Notes under the pieces: model-generated
The model's database searches: none
What the model was told of the DNA's origin: nothing
Seen by the model: the letters and a program-made list of their open reading frames with translations, nothing else
Made by a program: the position numbers and the translations under genes
NCBI RefSeq assembly: GCF_002263515.1
Contig: NZ_CP022752.1
Span: forward strand, 4,836,001-4,900,000
Source of the DNA: Actinopolyspora erythraea
Lineage (GTDB): Bacteria > Actinomycetota > Actinomycetes > Mycobacteriales > Pseudonocardiaceae
Direction: 5' to 3'
DNA: 64,000 nucleotides
Shown: one piece after another, positions 35,058-44,207 of the stretch
How positions within the stretch are numbered: position 1 is the first letter of the stretch
Layout: each line of letters opens with the position of its first letter

Positions 35058-35760
35058 AACCGGCACGCCCGCCGACGCACCGGGCGCAACCTCGCCCCTG
35101 ACCGTGACGGTGTGGTCCGATCCGGGCTGCCCGTGGGCGACCCTGGCGCTGGAGACCCTGCGCCGCCGGGCGGGAGAGCGGGTGACGATCGAGCACCGCG
35201 CGTTCCCCCTGGAGCTGTTCAACTCCAGGCCCACCCCGCGCGGGATCGTCGACGAGGAGATCGCCGCCGTCTCGGAGTTCCTGCCGGGGCTCGGATGGCG
35301 GCGCTGGCACGGGGCGGACTCCGCCTATCCCGTCTCGACGCTGCCCGCCATGGAGGCGGTACGCGCCGTCGCCTCGTCGCAGGGCCCTGCGGCGGCCGAC
35401 GAACTGGACGCCGCGCTGCGCGACGCGTTCTACCGTCGCAGCGAGTGCATCACGATCACACCGGTGATCCTGGAGACCGCGCGACGGTGCCCCACCGTGG
35501 ACGCCGAATCGCTCGCCGAGGAGCTGCGCGACGGCACCCACCGGAAGGCCGTTCACGAGGACTGGGAAACGGCACGCTCCGGCACCGTCCGCGGCAGTCC
35601 GCACCTGTTCACCCCGGACGGGAGGTCGGTGCACAACCCCGGGGTGCGCTGGGAACCGCGCGGCGCTTCGGGCCGGCCGCCGGTACTGCGCGGCTACGAC
35701 GAGACCTGGGTCGAGAGGTTCCTCGTGCCCGCTCCGCGCCCCGAACCGACGACTACCTGA
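35047..35760 (+). CDS. DsbA/FrnE-like thioredoxin-fold protein lacking the second active-site Cys
   Basis: A 237-residue DsbA-like protein of the FrnE/HCCA-isomerase branch: VWSDPGCPWATLALE at the N-terminus, a long helical insert, then RGSPHLFTPDGRSVHNPG with the cis-proline-type loop. The usual CPWC is CPWA, so it cannot perform disulphide exchange by the classic two-cysteine route and may act as an isomerase or glutathione/mycothiol-type transferase. FrnE homologues occur in aromatic polyketide clusters. The ATG at 35047 overlaps the oxidase stop. Confidence 0.8.
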   Translation: MSAETGTPADAPGATSPLTVTVWSDPGCPWATLALETLRRRAGERVTIEHRAFPLELFNSRPTPRGIVDEEIAAVSEFLPGLGWRRWHGADSAYPVSTLPAMEAVRAVASSQGPAAADELDAALRDAFYRRSECITITPVILETARRCPTVDAESLAEELRDGTHRKAVHEDWETARSGTVRGSPHLFTPDGRSVHNPGVRWEPRGASGRPPVLRGYDETWVERFLVPAPRPEPTTT

Positions 35761-35923
35761 TCAAGTCTTCCGCGTTCCCTTGTAGCGGCGACCACCGGGG
35801 TGGAACCTCCACGCCGGGCCCGCTCCGCGCGGAGGAGCCCGGGCGAGCGCTGACCGCGCCCGTCCGATCACACGTCAGCGCAACACCCGCTAGGCCACAC
35901 CAGGTCCCGAAAGGCAGGCGAAA

Positions 35924-37432
35924 TTGAACGCGACGGAACACACCGACGTCCTCGTCGTCGGAGGCGGACCGGTGGGACTGCTGCTGGCCAACGAACTCGG
36001 CGCGCGGGGTGTCTCGGTCATCGTGGCCGAAGCGGCGGAAAACATCAGGCAGGAGCCGCGCGCGGGCACGTTGCACGCCCGCACCGTGCAGTCGCTGACC
36101 AGACGTGGCTACCTGCGCGCCCCTGACACGCGCTCCGCCAGCGCCAGTGCGGCACCGTTCCACTTCGCCGGGATGCCCGGTCTGGCCATCCACGCGCCCG
36201 CCACCGAGGGGCCACCGCTGATGAACGTGCCCCAGAGCGAACTGGAACGAGCCCTGGCCGAACTCGCCGGGGAACTCGGTGTCGACGTCCGGCGCGGCGC
36301 GCGTGCCACCGAACTGCGCCGGGAGGAGCACGCGGTCGAGGTGACGGTTCGGTCCACGCGGGGCGAGCACCGCGTCAGGGCGGGCTACGTCGTCGGCGCC
36401 GACGGTGCCCGAAGCACCGTACGTGACCGGGCGGGGATCGGCGCGGCCACTCACCCGCCCAACTTCGCCGCGGTACTGGGACTCGTGCGCCTGGACCGGC
36501 CGGGCGCCATCCCGGGCGGATGGGCGCACGGCCCGCACGGGTGGACCCTGGTCAACCCGAACCCCTCCGGCCACAGCCGCGTGATCGTGCACGACTTCCG
36601 CAAACCGCTGCCCGACCACCGATCCCCGGTGGACCTGGAAGAGCTGCGCGAGCGAACCTCGAGCGTGCTCGGCTTCGAGGTCGGCATGAGCGACCCGGCG
36701 TTCCTCACCAGGTTCAGCGACTTCTGCCGACTGGTCGACTCCTTCCGGGACGGGCGGGTGCTGCTGGCGGGCGACGCGGCCCACCTGCACCCTCCGCTGG
36801 GCGGGCAGGGACTCAACCTGGGGCTGCAGGACGCGCTCAACCTGGGCTGGAAACTCGCGCTGGTGATCTCCGGATCAGCTCCCGATTCGCTGCTGGACAC
36901 CTACCACGCGGAACGCCACCCGGCCGCGCGGCGGGTAGTCGACAACACCAGGGCTCAGTCCGCGCTGATGCATCCGGGCGAGGAGTTCGACCCGCTGCGC
37001 GACCTCTTCGGCGAGCTGCTGAACCTGCGGCAGGCCAACGACCACGTGCAGGGACTGGTCAGCGGCCAGGGAGTGACCTACGAAGCGCTGGACAGTGCCG
37101 ACACGCGGCACGAGGGGAGGTTCCTGACCAATGTCGGAGTGCGCACCGGGCAGGCGCACACCAGCGTGGCGGAACTGCTCACCTCCGGAGCGGGGCTGTT
37201 GCTGCTGACCCCGGCCGCCGGAGCGGAACTGGCCGACACCGCCCGCCAGTGGAAGGACCGGGTGGACGTTCGGACGGTGGAGCTCGACGAGGAGCGCGAG
37301 TGGAGCGCCGCTCTCGTGCGCCCCGACGGCTACCTGGCGTGGACGAACGCGGCGGGCGGAACCTCGGCGGAGTCGCTGCGCGAGCACCTCGTCCACTTCT
37401 TCGGTCCGGCGGGGGGCCGGGAGAACGGCTGA
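35924..37432 (+). CDS. FAD-dependent aromatic hydroxylase (PHBH/polyketide-hydroxylase type)
   Basis: A 502-residue class A flavin monooxygenase. GGGPVG at 13-18 binds FAD, DGARSTVRDRAG is the DG motif that also contacts NADPH, and GRVLLAGDAAHLHPPLGGQGLNLGLQDALNLGWKLA is the GD motif. The C-terminal thioredoxin-like extension (about 390-502) is shared with RdmE/PgaE-type polyketide hydroxylases. The start is TTG 35924 with AAAGGCAGG upstream. It is the last gene of the plus-strand run, convergent with accE; the palindrome GGCACCGGTGCC (37445-37456) lies between them. Confidence 0.9.
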   Translation: MNATEHTDVLVVGGGPVGLLLANELGARGVSVIVAEAAENIRQEPRAGTLHARTVQSLTRRGYLRAPDTRSASASAAPFHFAGMPGLAIHAPATEGPPLMNVPQSELERALAELAGELGVDVRRGARATELRREEHAVEVTVRSTRGEHRVRAGYVVGADGARSTVRDRAGIGAATHPPNFAAVLGLVRLDRPGAIPGGWAHGPHGWTLVNPNPSGHSRVIVHDFRKPLPDHRSPVDLEELRERTSSVLGFEVGMSDPAFLTRFSDFCRLVDSFRDGRVLLAGDAAHLHPPLGGQGLNLGLQDALNLGWKLALVISGSAPDSLLDTYHAERHPAARRVVDNTRAQSALMHPGEEFDPLRDLFGELLNLRQANDHVQGLVSGQGVTYEALDSADTRHEGRFLTNVGVRTGQAHTSVAELLTSGAGLLLLTPAAGAELADTARQWKDRVDVRTVELDEEREWSAALVRPDGYLAWTNAAGGTSAESLREHLVHFFGPAGGRENG

Positions 37433-37468
37433 CGCGGCGGGCGTGGCACCGGTGCCGGGCCTCCAGCG

Positions 37469-37672
37469 TCACCTTCCCGGCCGATCACGCCGCCAGGAAC
37501 GGGAGGGCACCAGATCGGTGGACAGCCCCCGGTGCCAACCGGCCCTGGCCGGCCGCCGATCCCTCTCGCCGGGGGAATCGGGCCGTTCCGCCGCCAGGCT
37601 CGACAGCACGGCCGTGAGCGCGGCGAGCTCGTACTCGTCCGGATCACCGCGGATCACTCGCAACTCGGACAT
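37469..37672 (-). CDS. accE: Acyl-CoA carboxylase epsilon subunit
   Basis: A 67-residue protein, MSELRVIRGDPDEYELAALTAVLSSLA, ending in a WHRGLSTDLVPSRSWRR tail. This is the AccE/PccE pattern found only in actinobacterial acyl-CoA carboxylases, where it tightens the alpha-beta complex. ATG 37672 is chosen because the family start VIRG follows at once; the open frame extends further upstream without support. It lies 207 bp downstream of the beta subunit on the same strand. Confidence 0.88.
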   Translation of the reverse strand: MSELRVIRGDPDEYELAALTAVLSSLAAERPDSPGERDRRPARAGWHRGLSTDLVPSRSWRRDRPGR

Positions 37673-37879
37673 GTGGTTCCTCCTCTCCGAGGCCTCCCGG
37701 ATCGCGTTGAGGCGTCTCCCGGCGTGGTGGGCGTCGAGACCACTCACCGCACGGTCGCGGCGACGGGGAATCTCCCGCGTCGCGCTCCCGTGCGGACGGC
37801 CCGACACGGGACGGTCGCCCCGAGGGGCCGGGGCACCGGAACGGGGCCAGTGGCGCCGTCCGCCGGGCGGAAACCCCGA

Positions 37880-39559
37880 TCAGTTGGGCGGGTTGCCGTG
37901 CTTGCGGGAGGGCAGGTCGGCGTCCTTGGCGCGCAGCATCCGCAGCGATTCGGCCAGCACGGCACGGGTCGCCCCCGGTGGGATGACGTCGTCGACGAGA
38001 CCGCGCTCCGCGGCGTGGTAGGGGTGCATCAGTTCGCTCTCGTACTCCCGGACCCGGCGTTCCCGCACCGCTTCGGGGTCCTCGGCCTCCGCGATCTCGC
38101 GCCGGAAGATCACGTTGGCCGCGCCCTGCGCCCCCATGACCGCGATCTCGTTGGTCGGCCAGGCATAGGAGAGGTCACACCCGATGGAACGCGAGTCCAT
38201 GACGATGTAGGCGCCGCCGTAGGCCTTGCGCACCACGAGCTGGATGCGGGGCACCGTGGCGTTGCAGTAGGCGTAGAGCAGTTTGGCCCCGTGCCGGATG
38301 ATCCCGCCGTGCTCCTGGTCCACCCCGGGCAGGAATCCCGGAACGTCGAGCAGCGTGACGAGAGGGATGTTGAACGCATCGCACGTCTGGACGAACCGAG
38401 CCGCCTTCTCCGAGGCGGAGACGTCGAGCACGCCCGCGAGGTGATTGGGCTGGTTCGCGACCACGCCGACCACCTCGCCCGCGATGCGGGCGAACGCGCA
38501 GAGCACGTTGGGCGCCCACCGCTCGTGCACTTCGAGGTAGTCACCGTGGTCGACGACCTCCTCGATCACCTCGCGCATGTCGTAGGGCTTGTTGCCGTCC
38601 ACCGGGACCTTCTCCTCCAGTCCCGCGCAGGGGCGGTCCGGTGGATCCTCGGCGGTCACGGCCGGGGGAAGCTCCCGGTTGTTCGAGGGCAGCAGCGAGA
38701 GCAGGTAACGGACCTCCTCCAGGCAGCTCTCCTCGTCGTCGTAGGCGAAGTGGCACACGCCCGAGTCGACGGAGTGCACGTCCACCCCACCGAGCTCCTC
38801 GTGCGAGACCTCCCTGCCGGTGACCGCCGTGACGACGTCGGGACCGGTGATGAACATCCGCGCCGTGTCACGGACCATGAACACGAAGTCGGTCAGCGCG
38901 GGCGCGTAGGAGGCGCCACCGGCGCAGGGGCCGAGCATCACGCTGATCTGCGGGATGACTCCCGAGGCCAGGCTGCTGCGCCGGAAGATGCCGCCGTAAC
39001 CGGCCAGGGCCGACACACCTTCCTGGATCCTCGCCCCTCCCCCGTCGTTCAGGCTGACCAGGGGCGCACCCGCCGCGACGGCCATGTCCATGACCTTGTG
39101 TATCTTCTGGGCGTAGGCCTCGCCCAGCGCACCGCCGAACACGCGGAAGTCCGCGGCGTAGACGAAGACGGTGCGCCCGAGGACGGTCCCCCACCCCGTT
39201 ACCACCCCGTCGGTGTAGGGGCTGTTGTTCTCGAGGCCGAAGCCGGTGGCCCGGTGCCTGCGCAACGTCTCGACCTCGTTGAACGAGCCCTCGTCCAGCA
39301 ACAGGTCGATGCGTTCCCGCGCGGTCAGCTTGCCCCTGCCGTGCTGCCGGCTCGTCGCGTCCGGATCAGGTCCGGCTACGGCGGCCTCCCTGACGAGCTC
39401 CAGCTCGGCCAGCCGCACGGACACCGAGTCCCGCGAGGGTGATCGCGGTGCGGCCCCGGTCGACGTGGCCCCGGTCGAGGTGGGGTCGGTCGAGGTGGGG
39501 GCCTCGCGCTCTTCCGGAGCCTCGGCTCCCTGTTGAAGCGTGTGCGTCAATGTGATCAC
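37880..39559 (-). CDS. accB: Acyl-CoA carboxylase carboxyltransferase (beta) subunit
   Basis: A 559-residue AccD/PccB-type carboxyltransferase. RARERIDLLLDEGSF-like TARERIDLLLDEGSFNEVE, GGGARIQEGV, LGPCAGGASYAPALTDF and RKAYGGAYIVMDSRSIGCDLSYAWP bind the acyl-CoA and carboxybiotin. The product is malonyl- or methylmalonyl-CoA. The N-terminal ~30 residues are a low-complexity STDPTSTGATSTG stretch. The start is GTG 39559. The biotinylated alpha subunit is not in the window, so this pair must borrow one. Dedicated beta-epsilon pairs are common in polyketide clusters as a precursor supply. Confidence 0.92.
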   Translation of the reverse strand: MITLTHTLQQGAEAPEEREAPTSTDPTSTGATSTGAAPRSPSRDSVSVRLAELELVREAAVAGPDPDATSRQHGRGKLTARERIDLLLDEGSFNEVETLRRHRATGFGLENNSPYTDGVVTGWGTVLGRTVFVYAADFRVFGGALGEAYAQKIHKVMDMAVAAGAPLVSLNDGGGARIQEGVSALAGYGGIFRRSSLASGVIPQISVMLGPCAGGASYAPALTDFVFMVRDTARMFITGPDVVTAVTGREVSHEELGGVDVHSVDSGVCHFAYDDEESCLEEVRYLLSLLPSNNRELPPAVTAEDPPDRPCAGLEEKVPVDGNKPYDMREVIEEVVDHGDYLEVHERWAPNVLCAFARIAGEVVGVVANQPNHLAGVLDVSASEKAARFVQTCDAFNIPLVTLLDVPGFLPGVDQEHGGIIRHGAKLLYAYCNATVPRIQLVVRKAYGGAYIVMDSRSIGCDLSYAWPTNEIAVMGAQGAANVIFRREIAEAEDPEAVRERRVREYESELMHPYHAAERGLVDDVIPPGATRAVLAESLRMLRAKDADLPSRKHGNPPN

Positions 39560-39625
39560 TACTCCACTGCCGTGGGACGAATCTGTCCTCCCCGGCCATC
39601 CGCCCGGGGATCGAGAACGGGCGTT

Positions 39626-40576
39626 TCAGAAGACCACCAGCTGACGCCCCCGGAGCCCGCCCGCCGCGAGCTTGTGGTGGGCCTCGACGGCGTCCTCGGG
39701 TTTGATCATCTCCGCCACGCGCGGCGTCAGGACCCGCTCGGCCGCCAGTTGGGTCAGCTCGGCCAGCGTGGTTCGCTTGTCCGGGTGGTTCATGACCATG
39801 ATGTGGTGCACGACGATGCCGCGCTCCTCGGCGATGTCCACCGGTCTGCACTCGACCAGCTGGCCACCGTCCCGGACCAGTGGGAGCACCTCCTCTCCCA
39901 GGACCGCACCGTCCACGACCGCGTCGACTCCCGCCGGGAAACTCGCGGTGTAGTTGCGAGTCGTCTCCCGCGGTGTGGCACCCCGTTCCACGATCTCGTC
40001 GGCTCCGAGCTCCAGCAGGAGCTCGTGGTCCTCGGCGTTCTTGGCGTCGGCCACCACGTACAGCCCCTGGTACTTGGCGAGCTGGATGGTGAAACCGCCC
40101 AGCGCTCCCGGGCCCCCCGTCACCGCGAGGGTCGCGCCGTGGGGCAGGTCGAGCAGCCGCAGCGCCATGTCGGCGGTGAGGCCGTTCATCGGCAGCCCCG
40201 CGCTCTCCACAGTGGGCAGTGAGCTGGGGATCGGGGCCACCTGATCGCGTGGGACCACCACCCGCTCGGCCTGGGCTCCGCCGGTTTCGGTGAACGGGTT
40301 GACGAAGGCGACGACCCGTTGCCCCACCGTGAGGTCGGTGACGTTCTCGGCGACCTCCTCCACCGTCCCCGAGGCGTCCATTCCCGGCACGTAGGGCGGT
40401 TCCACCTCACTCAGGTAGGCGGCGACCACGCCCGACCTGAGCATGAGATCGGTGGGGTTGATCGCGGCGGCCGCCACCTTGACGCGTACGCATCCCGGCC
40501 GCAGTCGGGGAACGGGTTTCTCGACGACCTCGAGCACCTCCGGGTCTCCGAAGGAGCTGATGGCGATGGCGTGCAT
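39626..40576 (-). CDS. MDR-family quinone oxidoreductase/enoyl reductase
   Basis: A 316-residue medium-chain reductase of the zinc-free quinone oxidoreductase group: N-terminal GroES-like part with GMDASGTVEEVAENVT, then the Rossmann loop TLAVTGGPGALGGFTIQLAKYQG that binds NADPH. It reduces an activated C=C or C=O. In an AvrD/AfsA-type pathway it could be the reductase for the butenolide double bond, the step BprA performs in A-factor synthesis; this is inference. ATG 40576. Confidence 0.87.
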   Translation of the reverse strand: MHAIAISSFGDPEVLEVVEKPVPRLRPGCVRVKVAAAAINPTDLMLRSGVVAAYLSEVEPPYVPGMDASGTVEEVAENVTDLTVGQRVVAFVNPFTETGGAQAERVVVPRDQVAPIPSSLPTVESAGLPMNGLTADMALRLLDLPHGATLAVTGGPGALGGFTIQLAKYQGLYVVADAKNAEDHELLLELGADEIVERGATPRETTRNYTASFPAGVDAVVDGAVLGEEVLPLVRDGGQLVECRPVDIAEERGIVVHHIMVMNHPDKRTTLAELTQLAAERVLTPRVAEMIKPEDAVEAHHKLAAGGLRGRQLVVF

Positions 40577-40656
40577 GACTGGCCTTTCTCGCTAGTGCTT
40601 CGAGTGGTGGATTTCGTGCGCGGCGGTTCCTTCCGGCGCCGGAAGCGGCCGCTGCG

Positions 40657-41406
40657 TCACCGCGACGTTTCCGCCGGGGACGCGGCCCCGTCACGGCGGT
40701 CCGGGGCGGGGAGCGGACCGGGTGGGGCCGAGGGGAGTACGGACCATCCCCTGTCACGGGCGTGAGCGGTGATGTCCGGATCGCGGTCGACCACGACCGC
40801 TTCCCCGGTGAGCCCCAGCAGCGGGAGGTCGGACACGTGGTCCCCGTAGGCCACGGAACGGCCGAGGTCGATCCCGTGCGCGGCGGCGAGGGACTCGACG
40901 GCGGCGACCTTCGCGTCACCGATCATCGGCTGGTTCGGAACGTTTCGCAGCAGCCCGGTGTAGCGCCCCGAGGCGGGCTCGATCTCGGGGAGGGTGCACA
41001 GCAGGTGATCGGCTCGCACGTACTGCCGCAGCGGCTCCAGGGGCGCCGGGAAGGATCCCGAGACCAGCACGACCGGCTCACCGCGTTCGCGGTGGGCGCG
41101 CAGTGCGCGCGAGGTGCTCGGGTTGAGGAACCCGCCCGCCGCCGTCTCGGCGGCGAACCACTCCTCGGCGATCGAGGCGACCTCCGCCGCGTCACTGCCC
41201 TCGAACACGCCGTAGAAGGCACGATTGGTCTCCTCGCGCCCCGCACCGGCCTCGTTCATCTCCCGCAGACGTTCCCGGTGGCGCCGGTAGACCTCGGGCG
41301 GGTTTCCGATGGCCTCCAGGTAGTACCGGAGGAACCGGAACATGCTCACCCCGGTCGTCAGCGTTTCGTCCACGTCGAAAAACGCGGCACGAGCGTTGGA
41401 ACACAT
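40657..41406 (-). CDS. HAD-IB family phosphatase
   Basis: A 249-residue HAD hydrolase of the SerB/HAD-IB branch. FFDVDETLTTG holds the nucleophile aspartate, VLVSGSFPAPLEPL the motif II serine, and GDAKVAAVESLAAAHGIDLGRSVAYGDHVSDLPLLGL the motif III lysine and motif IV aspartates. It should dephosphorylate a small phosphate ester. Next to AvrD and the ACP it is a good candidate for removing the sugar phosphate carried in from the condensation. ATG 41406; a longer frame upstream has no support. Confidence 0.88.
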   Translation of the reverse strand: MCSNARAAFFDVDETLTTGVSMFRFLRYYLEAIGNPPEVYRRHRERLREMNEAGAGREETNRAFYGVFEGSDAAEVASIAEEWFAAETAAGGFLNPSTSRALRAHRERGEPVVLVSGSFPAPLEPLRQYVRADHLLCTLPEIEPASGRYTGLLRNVPNQPMIGDAKVAAVESLAAAHGIDLGRSVAYGDHVSDLPLLGLTGEAVVVDRDPDITAHARDRGWSVLPSAPPGPLPAPDRRDGAASPAETSR

Positions 41407-41564
41407 GGCAGCCCGTCTCGAAAATCGATCCTCTGGCCGAAGAAAACGGCCACTTGCTTCCCGTTCCCGCCCGCTCGCGGGAACGGCCCCGCCGGTCCTG
41501 CCGGCCGGGTGCGACCGGGGGAGCGGGGACGCGCGCACCGGCCCCGCTCCGCACCGGCCCGCAG

Positions 41565-41816
41565 TCAGACGAGCGCGCCCTTGCTCACCAGCATCTCGGC
41601 GGCTTTGGACGGGCTTCCCGCCTGGTTCAGCTCGTCGTCCTCGACGTCGATCCCCAACTCCCTGCTGAGGTCGACCGCCATCTCGACCAGCACCAGCGAG
41701 TCGAATCCGAGGCTCTCGAACTCGCTGTCGGCGGAAACATCCGCGGGTGGGGCCTCGTACTTGTTCACCATCATGTCGAGGATGATGTCGGCTACCCTGG
41801 AAATGTTCTCACTCAT
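41565..41816 (-). CDS. Free-standing acyl carrier protein
   Basis: An 83-residue acidic four-helix ACP with the phosphopantetheine serine S40 in LGFDSLVLVEMAVDLSRELGI. It carries the beta-ketoacyl chain made by the adjacent KAS III or passes it to the AvrD-family protein. The DSL motif is intact. The ATG at 41816 has GGAAGG upstream. It is separated from KAS III by 247 bp that hold no gene and from the phosphatase by 158 bp. Confidence 0.93.
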   Translation of the reverse strand: MSENISRVADIILDMMVNKYEAPPADVSADSEFESLGFDSLVLVEMAVDLSRELGIDVEDDELNQAGSPSKAAEMLVSKGALV

Positions 41817-42063
41817 TTTCGTTCATTCCTTCCGAACGGAACTTCTGTACGAAACTTCCTGACGCGTTTCCTCTCGGGGTGATCTCGGAACCGCGGAACC
41901 GGAACCGCACACCGGAGGAACGGTTCGACGGCGGGTTCTCCCGGCCTCGCCCCGGGTGGGCGAGGCGGGATCGGCGTCACTCCCACCGGACCCCTCCGTC
42001 CCGGGCGCGGGAACCGGCGGGACGTACCGCTCACTCCTCCCCCGCCCGAACGGCGGACCTCCA

Positions 42064-43077
42064 TCAGACGGGGGTGACACCGGGCCAGACGAGAGCGGCC
42101 GAACCCCACGTGACCCCGCCGCCGAAGGCCGTGAGCAGCACACGTTGTCCGACCTCGAGGTTCCGCTCGATCACGGCGTCGGCCAGCGCCAGCGGTATGG
42201 AGGCGGAGGAGGTGTTGCCGACCTTGTCCACATTGATCACAGCCCGTTCGGCGGGGAGGCCGAGCTGCTCGGCGACCGCGCGCAGGATCCGCACGTTGGC
42301 CTGGTGCCCCACCACCCGCGCCACGCTCTCCATGGGCCAGCCGATGCGCTCAAGCAGCTTGTTGGAGGAATCGGTCATCCGCTGCACGGCAGCGGCGAAC
42401 ACCTTCCTGCCCTGCATGGTGAAGTAGGAGTCCGAGGCCTCCGGGGCGACCCCGTTGGAGCGCTGCCGGGAACCTCCGGCCGGGATCTTTATCAGGTCCT
42501 TCTGTCTGCCGTCCGCCCCCATGTCGAACCCCAGCAGCGCACCGAGGTCCGCCGAGTCCCCCGCGCGGAGCAGCACCGCCCCTGCACCGTCCCCGAAGAT
42601 GACGGAGGTGGTGCGGTCCTCGGGGTCGAGGATGGTGGAGTACGTCTCGGCACCGACGACCAGCACGCTGTCCGCCCTGCCGGAGACTATGGCGTTGGAG
42701 GCCACCTCCAGGGCGTAGACGAACCCGGAGCACACGGCGGCGATGTCGAAGGCCGCGACGTCCGACAGCCCCACCCGCGCGGCCACGTCGGGGGCCGTGG
42801 CCGGACAGGGGTGGTCCGGAGTGGTGGTCGCCAGCACGAGGCTGTCCACATCGGCCTCCTCGGGGGAGAGCCCCGCCGATTTCAACGCCCTGGTGGCCGC
42901 TTCCACCGCCAGGTCACCGCTGGAGGTTCCGACGTCCGCCCAGTAACGACTGTTGATCCCGGTACGGCTCGTGATCCATTCGTCCGAGGTGTCGAACCGC
43001 TCGGACATCTCCTGATTGCTGATGCGGCGGGGAGGCAGATAGGTCCCCAGCCCGGTGAGTACGGCGGCCCTGCTCAT
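42064..43077 (-). CDS. 3-oxoacyl-ACP synthase III (FabH-like)
   Basis: A 337-residue KAS III with the full catalytic triad: Cys116 in DIAAVCSGFVYAL, His258 in VGHQAN and Asn288 in DKVGNTSSAS. It condenses an acyl-CoA starter with malonyl-ACP to a beta-ketoacyl-ACP, the substrate class used by AfsA- and AvrD-type enzymes. The ATG at 43077 overlaps the AvrD-family stop as ATGA, so the two are made in step. Its length and its WGSAALVW end are standard for FabH. Confidence 0.93.
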   Translation of the reverse strand: MSRAAVLTGLGTYLPPRRISNQEMSERFDTSDEWITSRTGINSRYWADVGTSSGDLAVEAATRALKSAGLSPEEADVDSLVLATTTPDHPCPATAPDVAARVGLSDVAAFDIAAVCSGFVYALEVASNAIVSGRADSVLVVGAETYSTILDPEDRTTSVIFGDGAGAVLLRAGDSADLGALLGFDMGADGRQKDLIKIPAGGSRQRSNGVAPEASDSYFTMQGRKVFAAAVQRMTDSSNKLLERIGWPMESVARVVGHQANVRILRAVAEQLGLPAERAVINVDKVGNTSSASIPLALADAVIERNLEVGQRVLLTAFGGGVTWGSAALVWPGVTPV

Positions 43078-44081
43078 AAGGAACCCGCCTTTCCGCTCAC
43101 GACGCCCTCCCGGTCCACCGGAAGCAGGTGGGCCACCGAGCACCTCATGAGGCGGTCGCCGTACCGTGTCACCACGTCGGCGGAACGCCAGGTCCCCTGC
43201 TTGCTGGGCAGCAGTCGGGAGTTCTCCAGAGCGACCCGGAAACGCCCGGGGCCGGAGTCGGCGACCCGCTCGAAGCTCGTACGCCGCATCCAGAGCGTGT
43301 TGCTGTCGGCCCGGTCGACGCCGTCGAGCTTGTAGAGCAGTACCTGACCGAGCTGCAGCGCCGCGACGAAATGGTCGATCATGGTCGTCTCGTGGCCCAC
43401 TCCGGACAGGTCGTCCGGGGCGCCGAGGACGGTCAGCTCGCCCTCCGCCGCCGGTTCGGAGAGGTCGATCTCGATCTCGTTGAGGAACTGGCTGCGCACG
43501 TGGTGGGAAACACCGTACGGCGCGGTGTTCCAGGGCCCCGGCAGGCTCTCGGCCGACGAGTAGTATCCCGCCACCTCCGAGGGGGCGGACTCTCCCCGGT
43601 GCTCGGCGACCACCCGAATGTCCAGGGCTCCCACGCGGCAGTCCACCGTCGTGATGTTGCCCTCCGCGCCCGGCGAGGTGCTCACGTGCTCGGCCGCCAG
43701 CGGGAAAGCGCCCAGGTCGTCCTCCTGCGGCGCGTTGCCCGCCCTGATCGTGAGCTCGCGGATCCGGAACGGGTCGTTGGGGCGAACGTCGTGGGCGTGG
43801 GCGAGGTGGAGCCCGGTCAGCTGGGCGCCGAGGACCATCACGTCGATGGTGGACAGGTGCGGCCGTTGATCGGTCTCACCCTTCCTGGACCAGGAGTCCG
43901 GTAACCGGACGCCCCCGACGGCCTCCAGCCTCGGCCTCCCGCCCTCGGCGGTGACCGTGATGTCGTTCACGGTGTGCGTGACCCGCTTGAACCCCTCGCC
44001 GAAGAACCTGCCCTGCCGATCTCCGAGGAAGTCGTCCACCGAGGTGAGCGACAGGGTACTGTGCTGTGTCGCGTTGACCAT
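43074..44081 (-). CDS. AvrD-family protein (syringolide-synthase-like)
   Basis: A 335-residue protein beginning LSLTSVDDFLGDRQGRFFGEGFKRVTHTVNDI, which I recognise as the AvrD pattern. Later segments include GYYSSAESLPGPWNTAPYG and TMIDHFVAALQLGQVLLYKLDGVDRADSNTLWMRR. AvrD of Pseudomonas syringae directs synthesis of syringolides from a beta-keto acyl chain and a pentulose, and it is distantly related to AfsA hotdog proteins. ATG 44081 is preferred over ATG 44090 because AAGGA lies 9 bases upstream of it. The family call should be confirmed by profile search. Confidence 0.68.
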   Translation of the reverse strand: MVNATQHSTLSLTSVDDFLGDRQGRFFGEGFKRVTHTVNDITVTAEGGRPRLEAVGGVRLPDSWSRKGETDQRPHLSTIDVMVLGAQLTGLHLAHAHDVRPNDPFRIRELTIRAGNAPQEDDLGAFPLAAEHVSTSPGAEGNITTVDCRVGALDIRVVAEHRGESAPSEVAGYYSSAESLPGPWNTAPYGVSHHVRSQFLNEIEIDLSEPAAEGELTVLGAPDDLSGVGHETTMIDHFVAALQLGQVLLYKLDGVDRADSNTLWMRRTSFERVADSGPGRFRVALENSRLLPSKQGTWRSADVVTRYGDRLMRCSVAHLLPVDREGVVSGKAGSL

Positions 44082-44207
44082 TACAATCATTCCTTGTGTA
44101 GTGGGTGGTTCCGCGGAGCCACCCGTGGCACGGAGTCGGCGATGCCTCGGCTTCCCCAGCCAAAGGTCTCCGGGGCTTCGCCGACGAGCTACGTTGCGAG
44201 AACCGCC

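Noticed and set aside
43074..44081. AfsA (A-factor synthase) as the identity of this gene
   Set aside because: The N-terminal SVDDFLGDRQGRFF...FKRVTH pattern fits AvrD better, and the paired AfsA hotdog-domain motifs were not seen.
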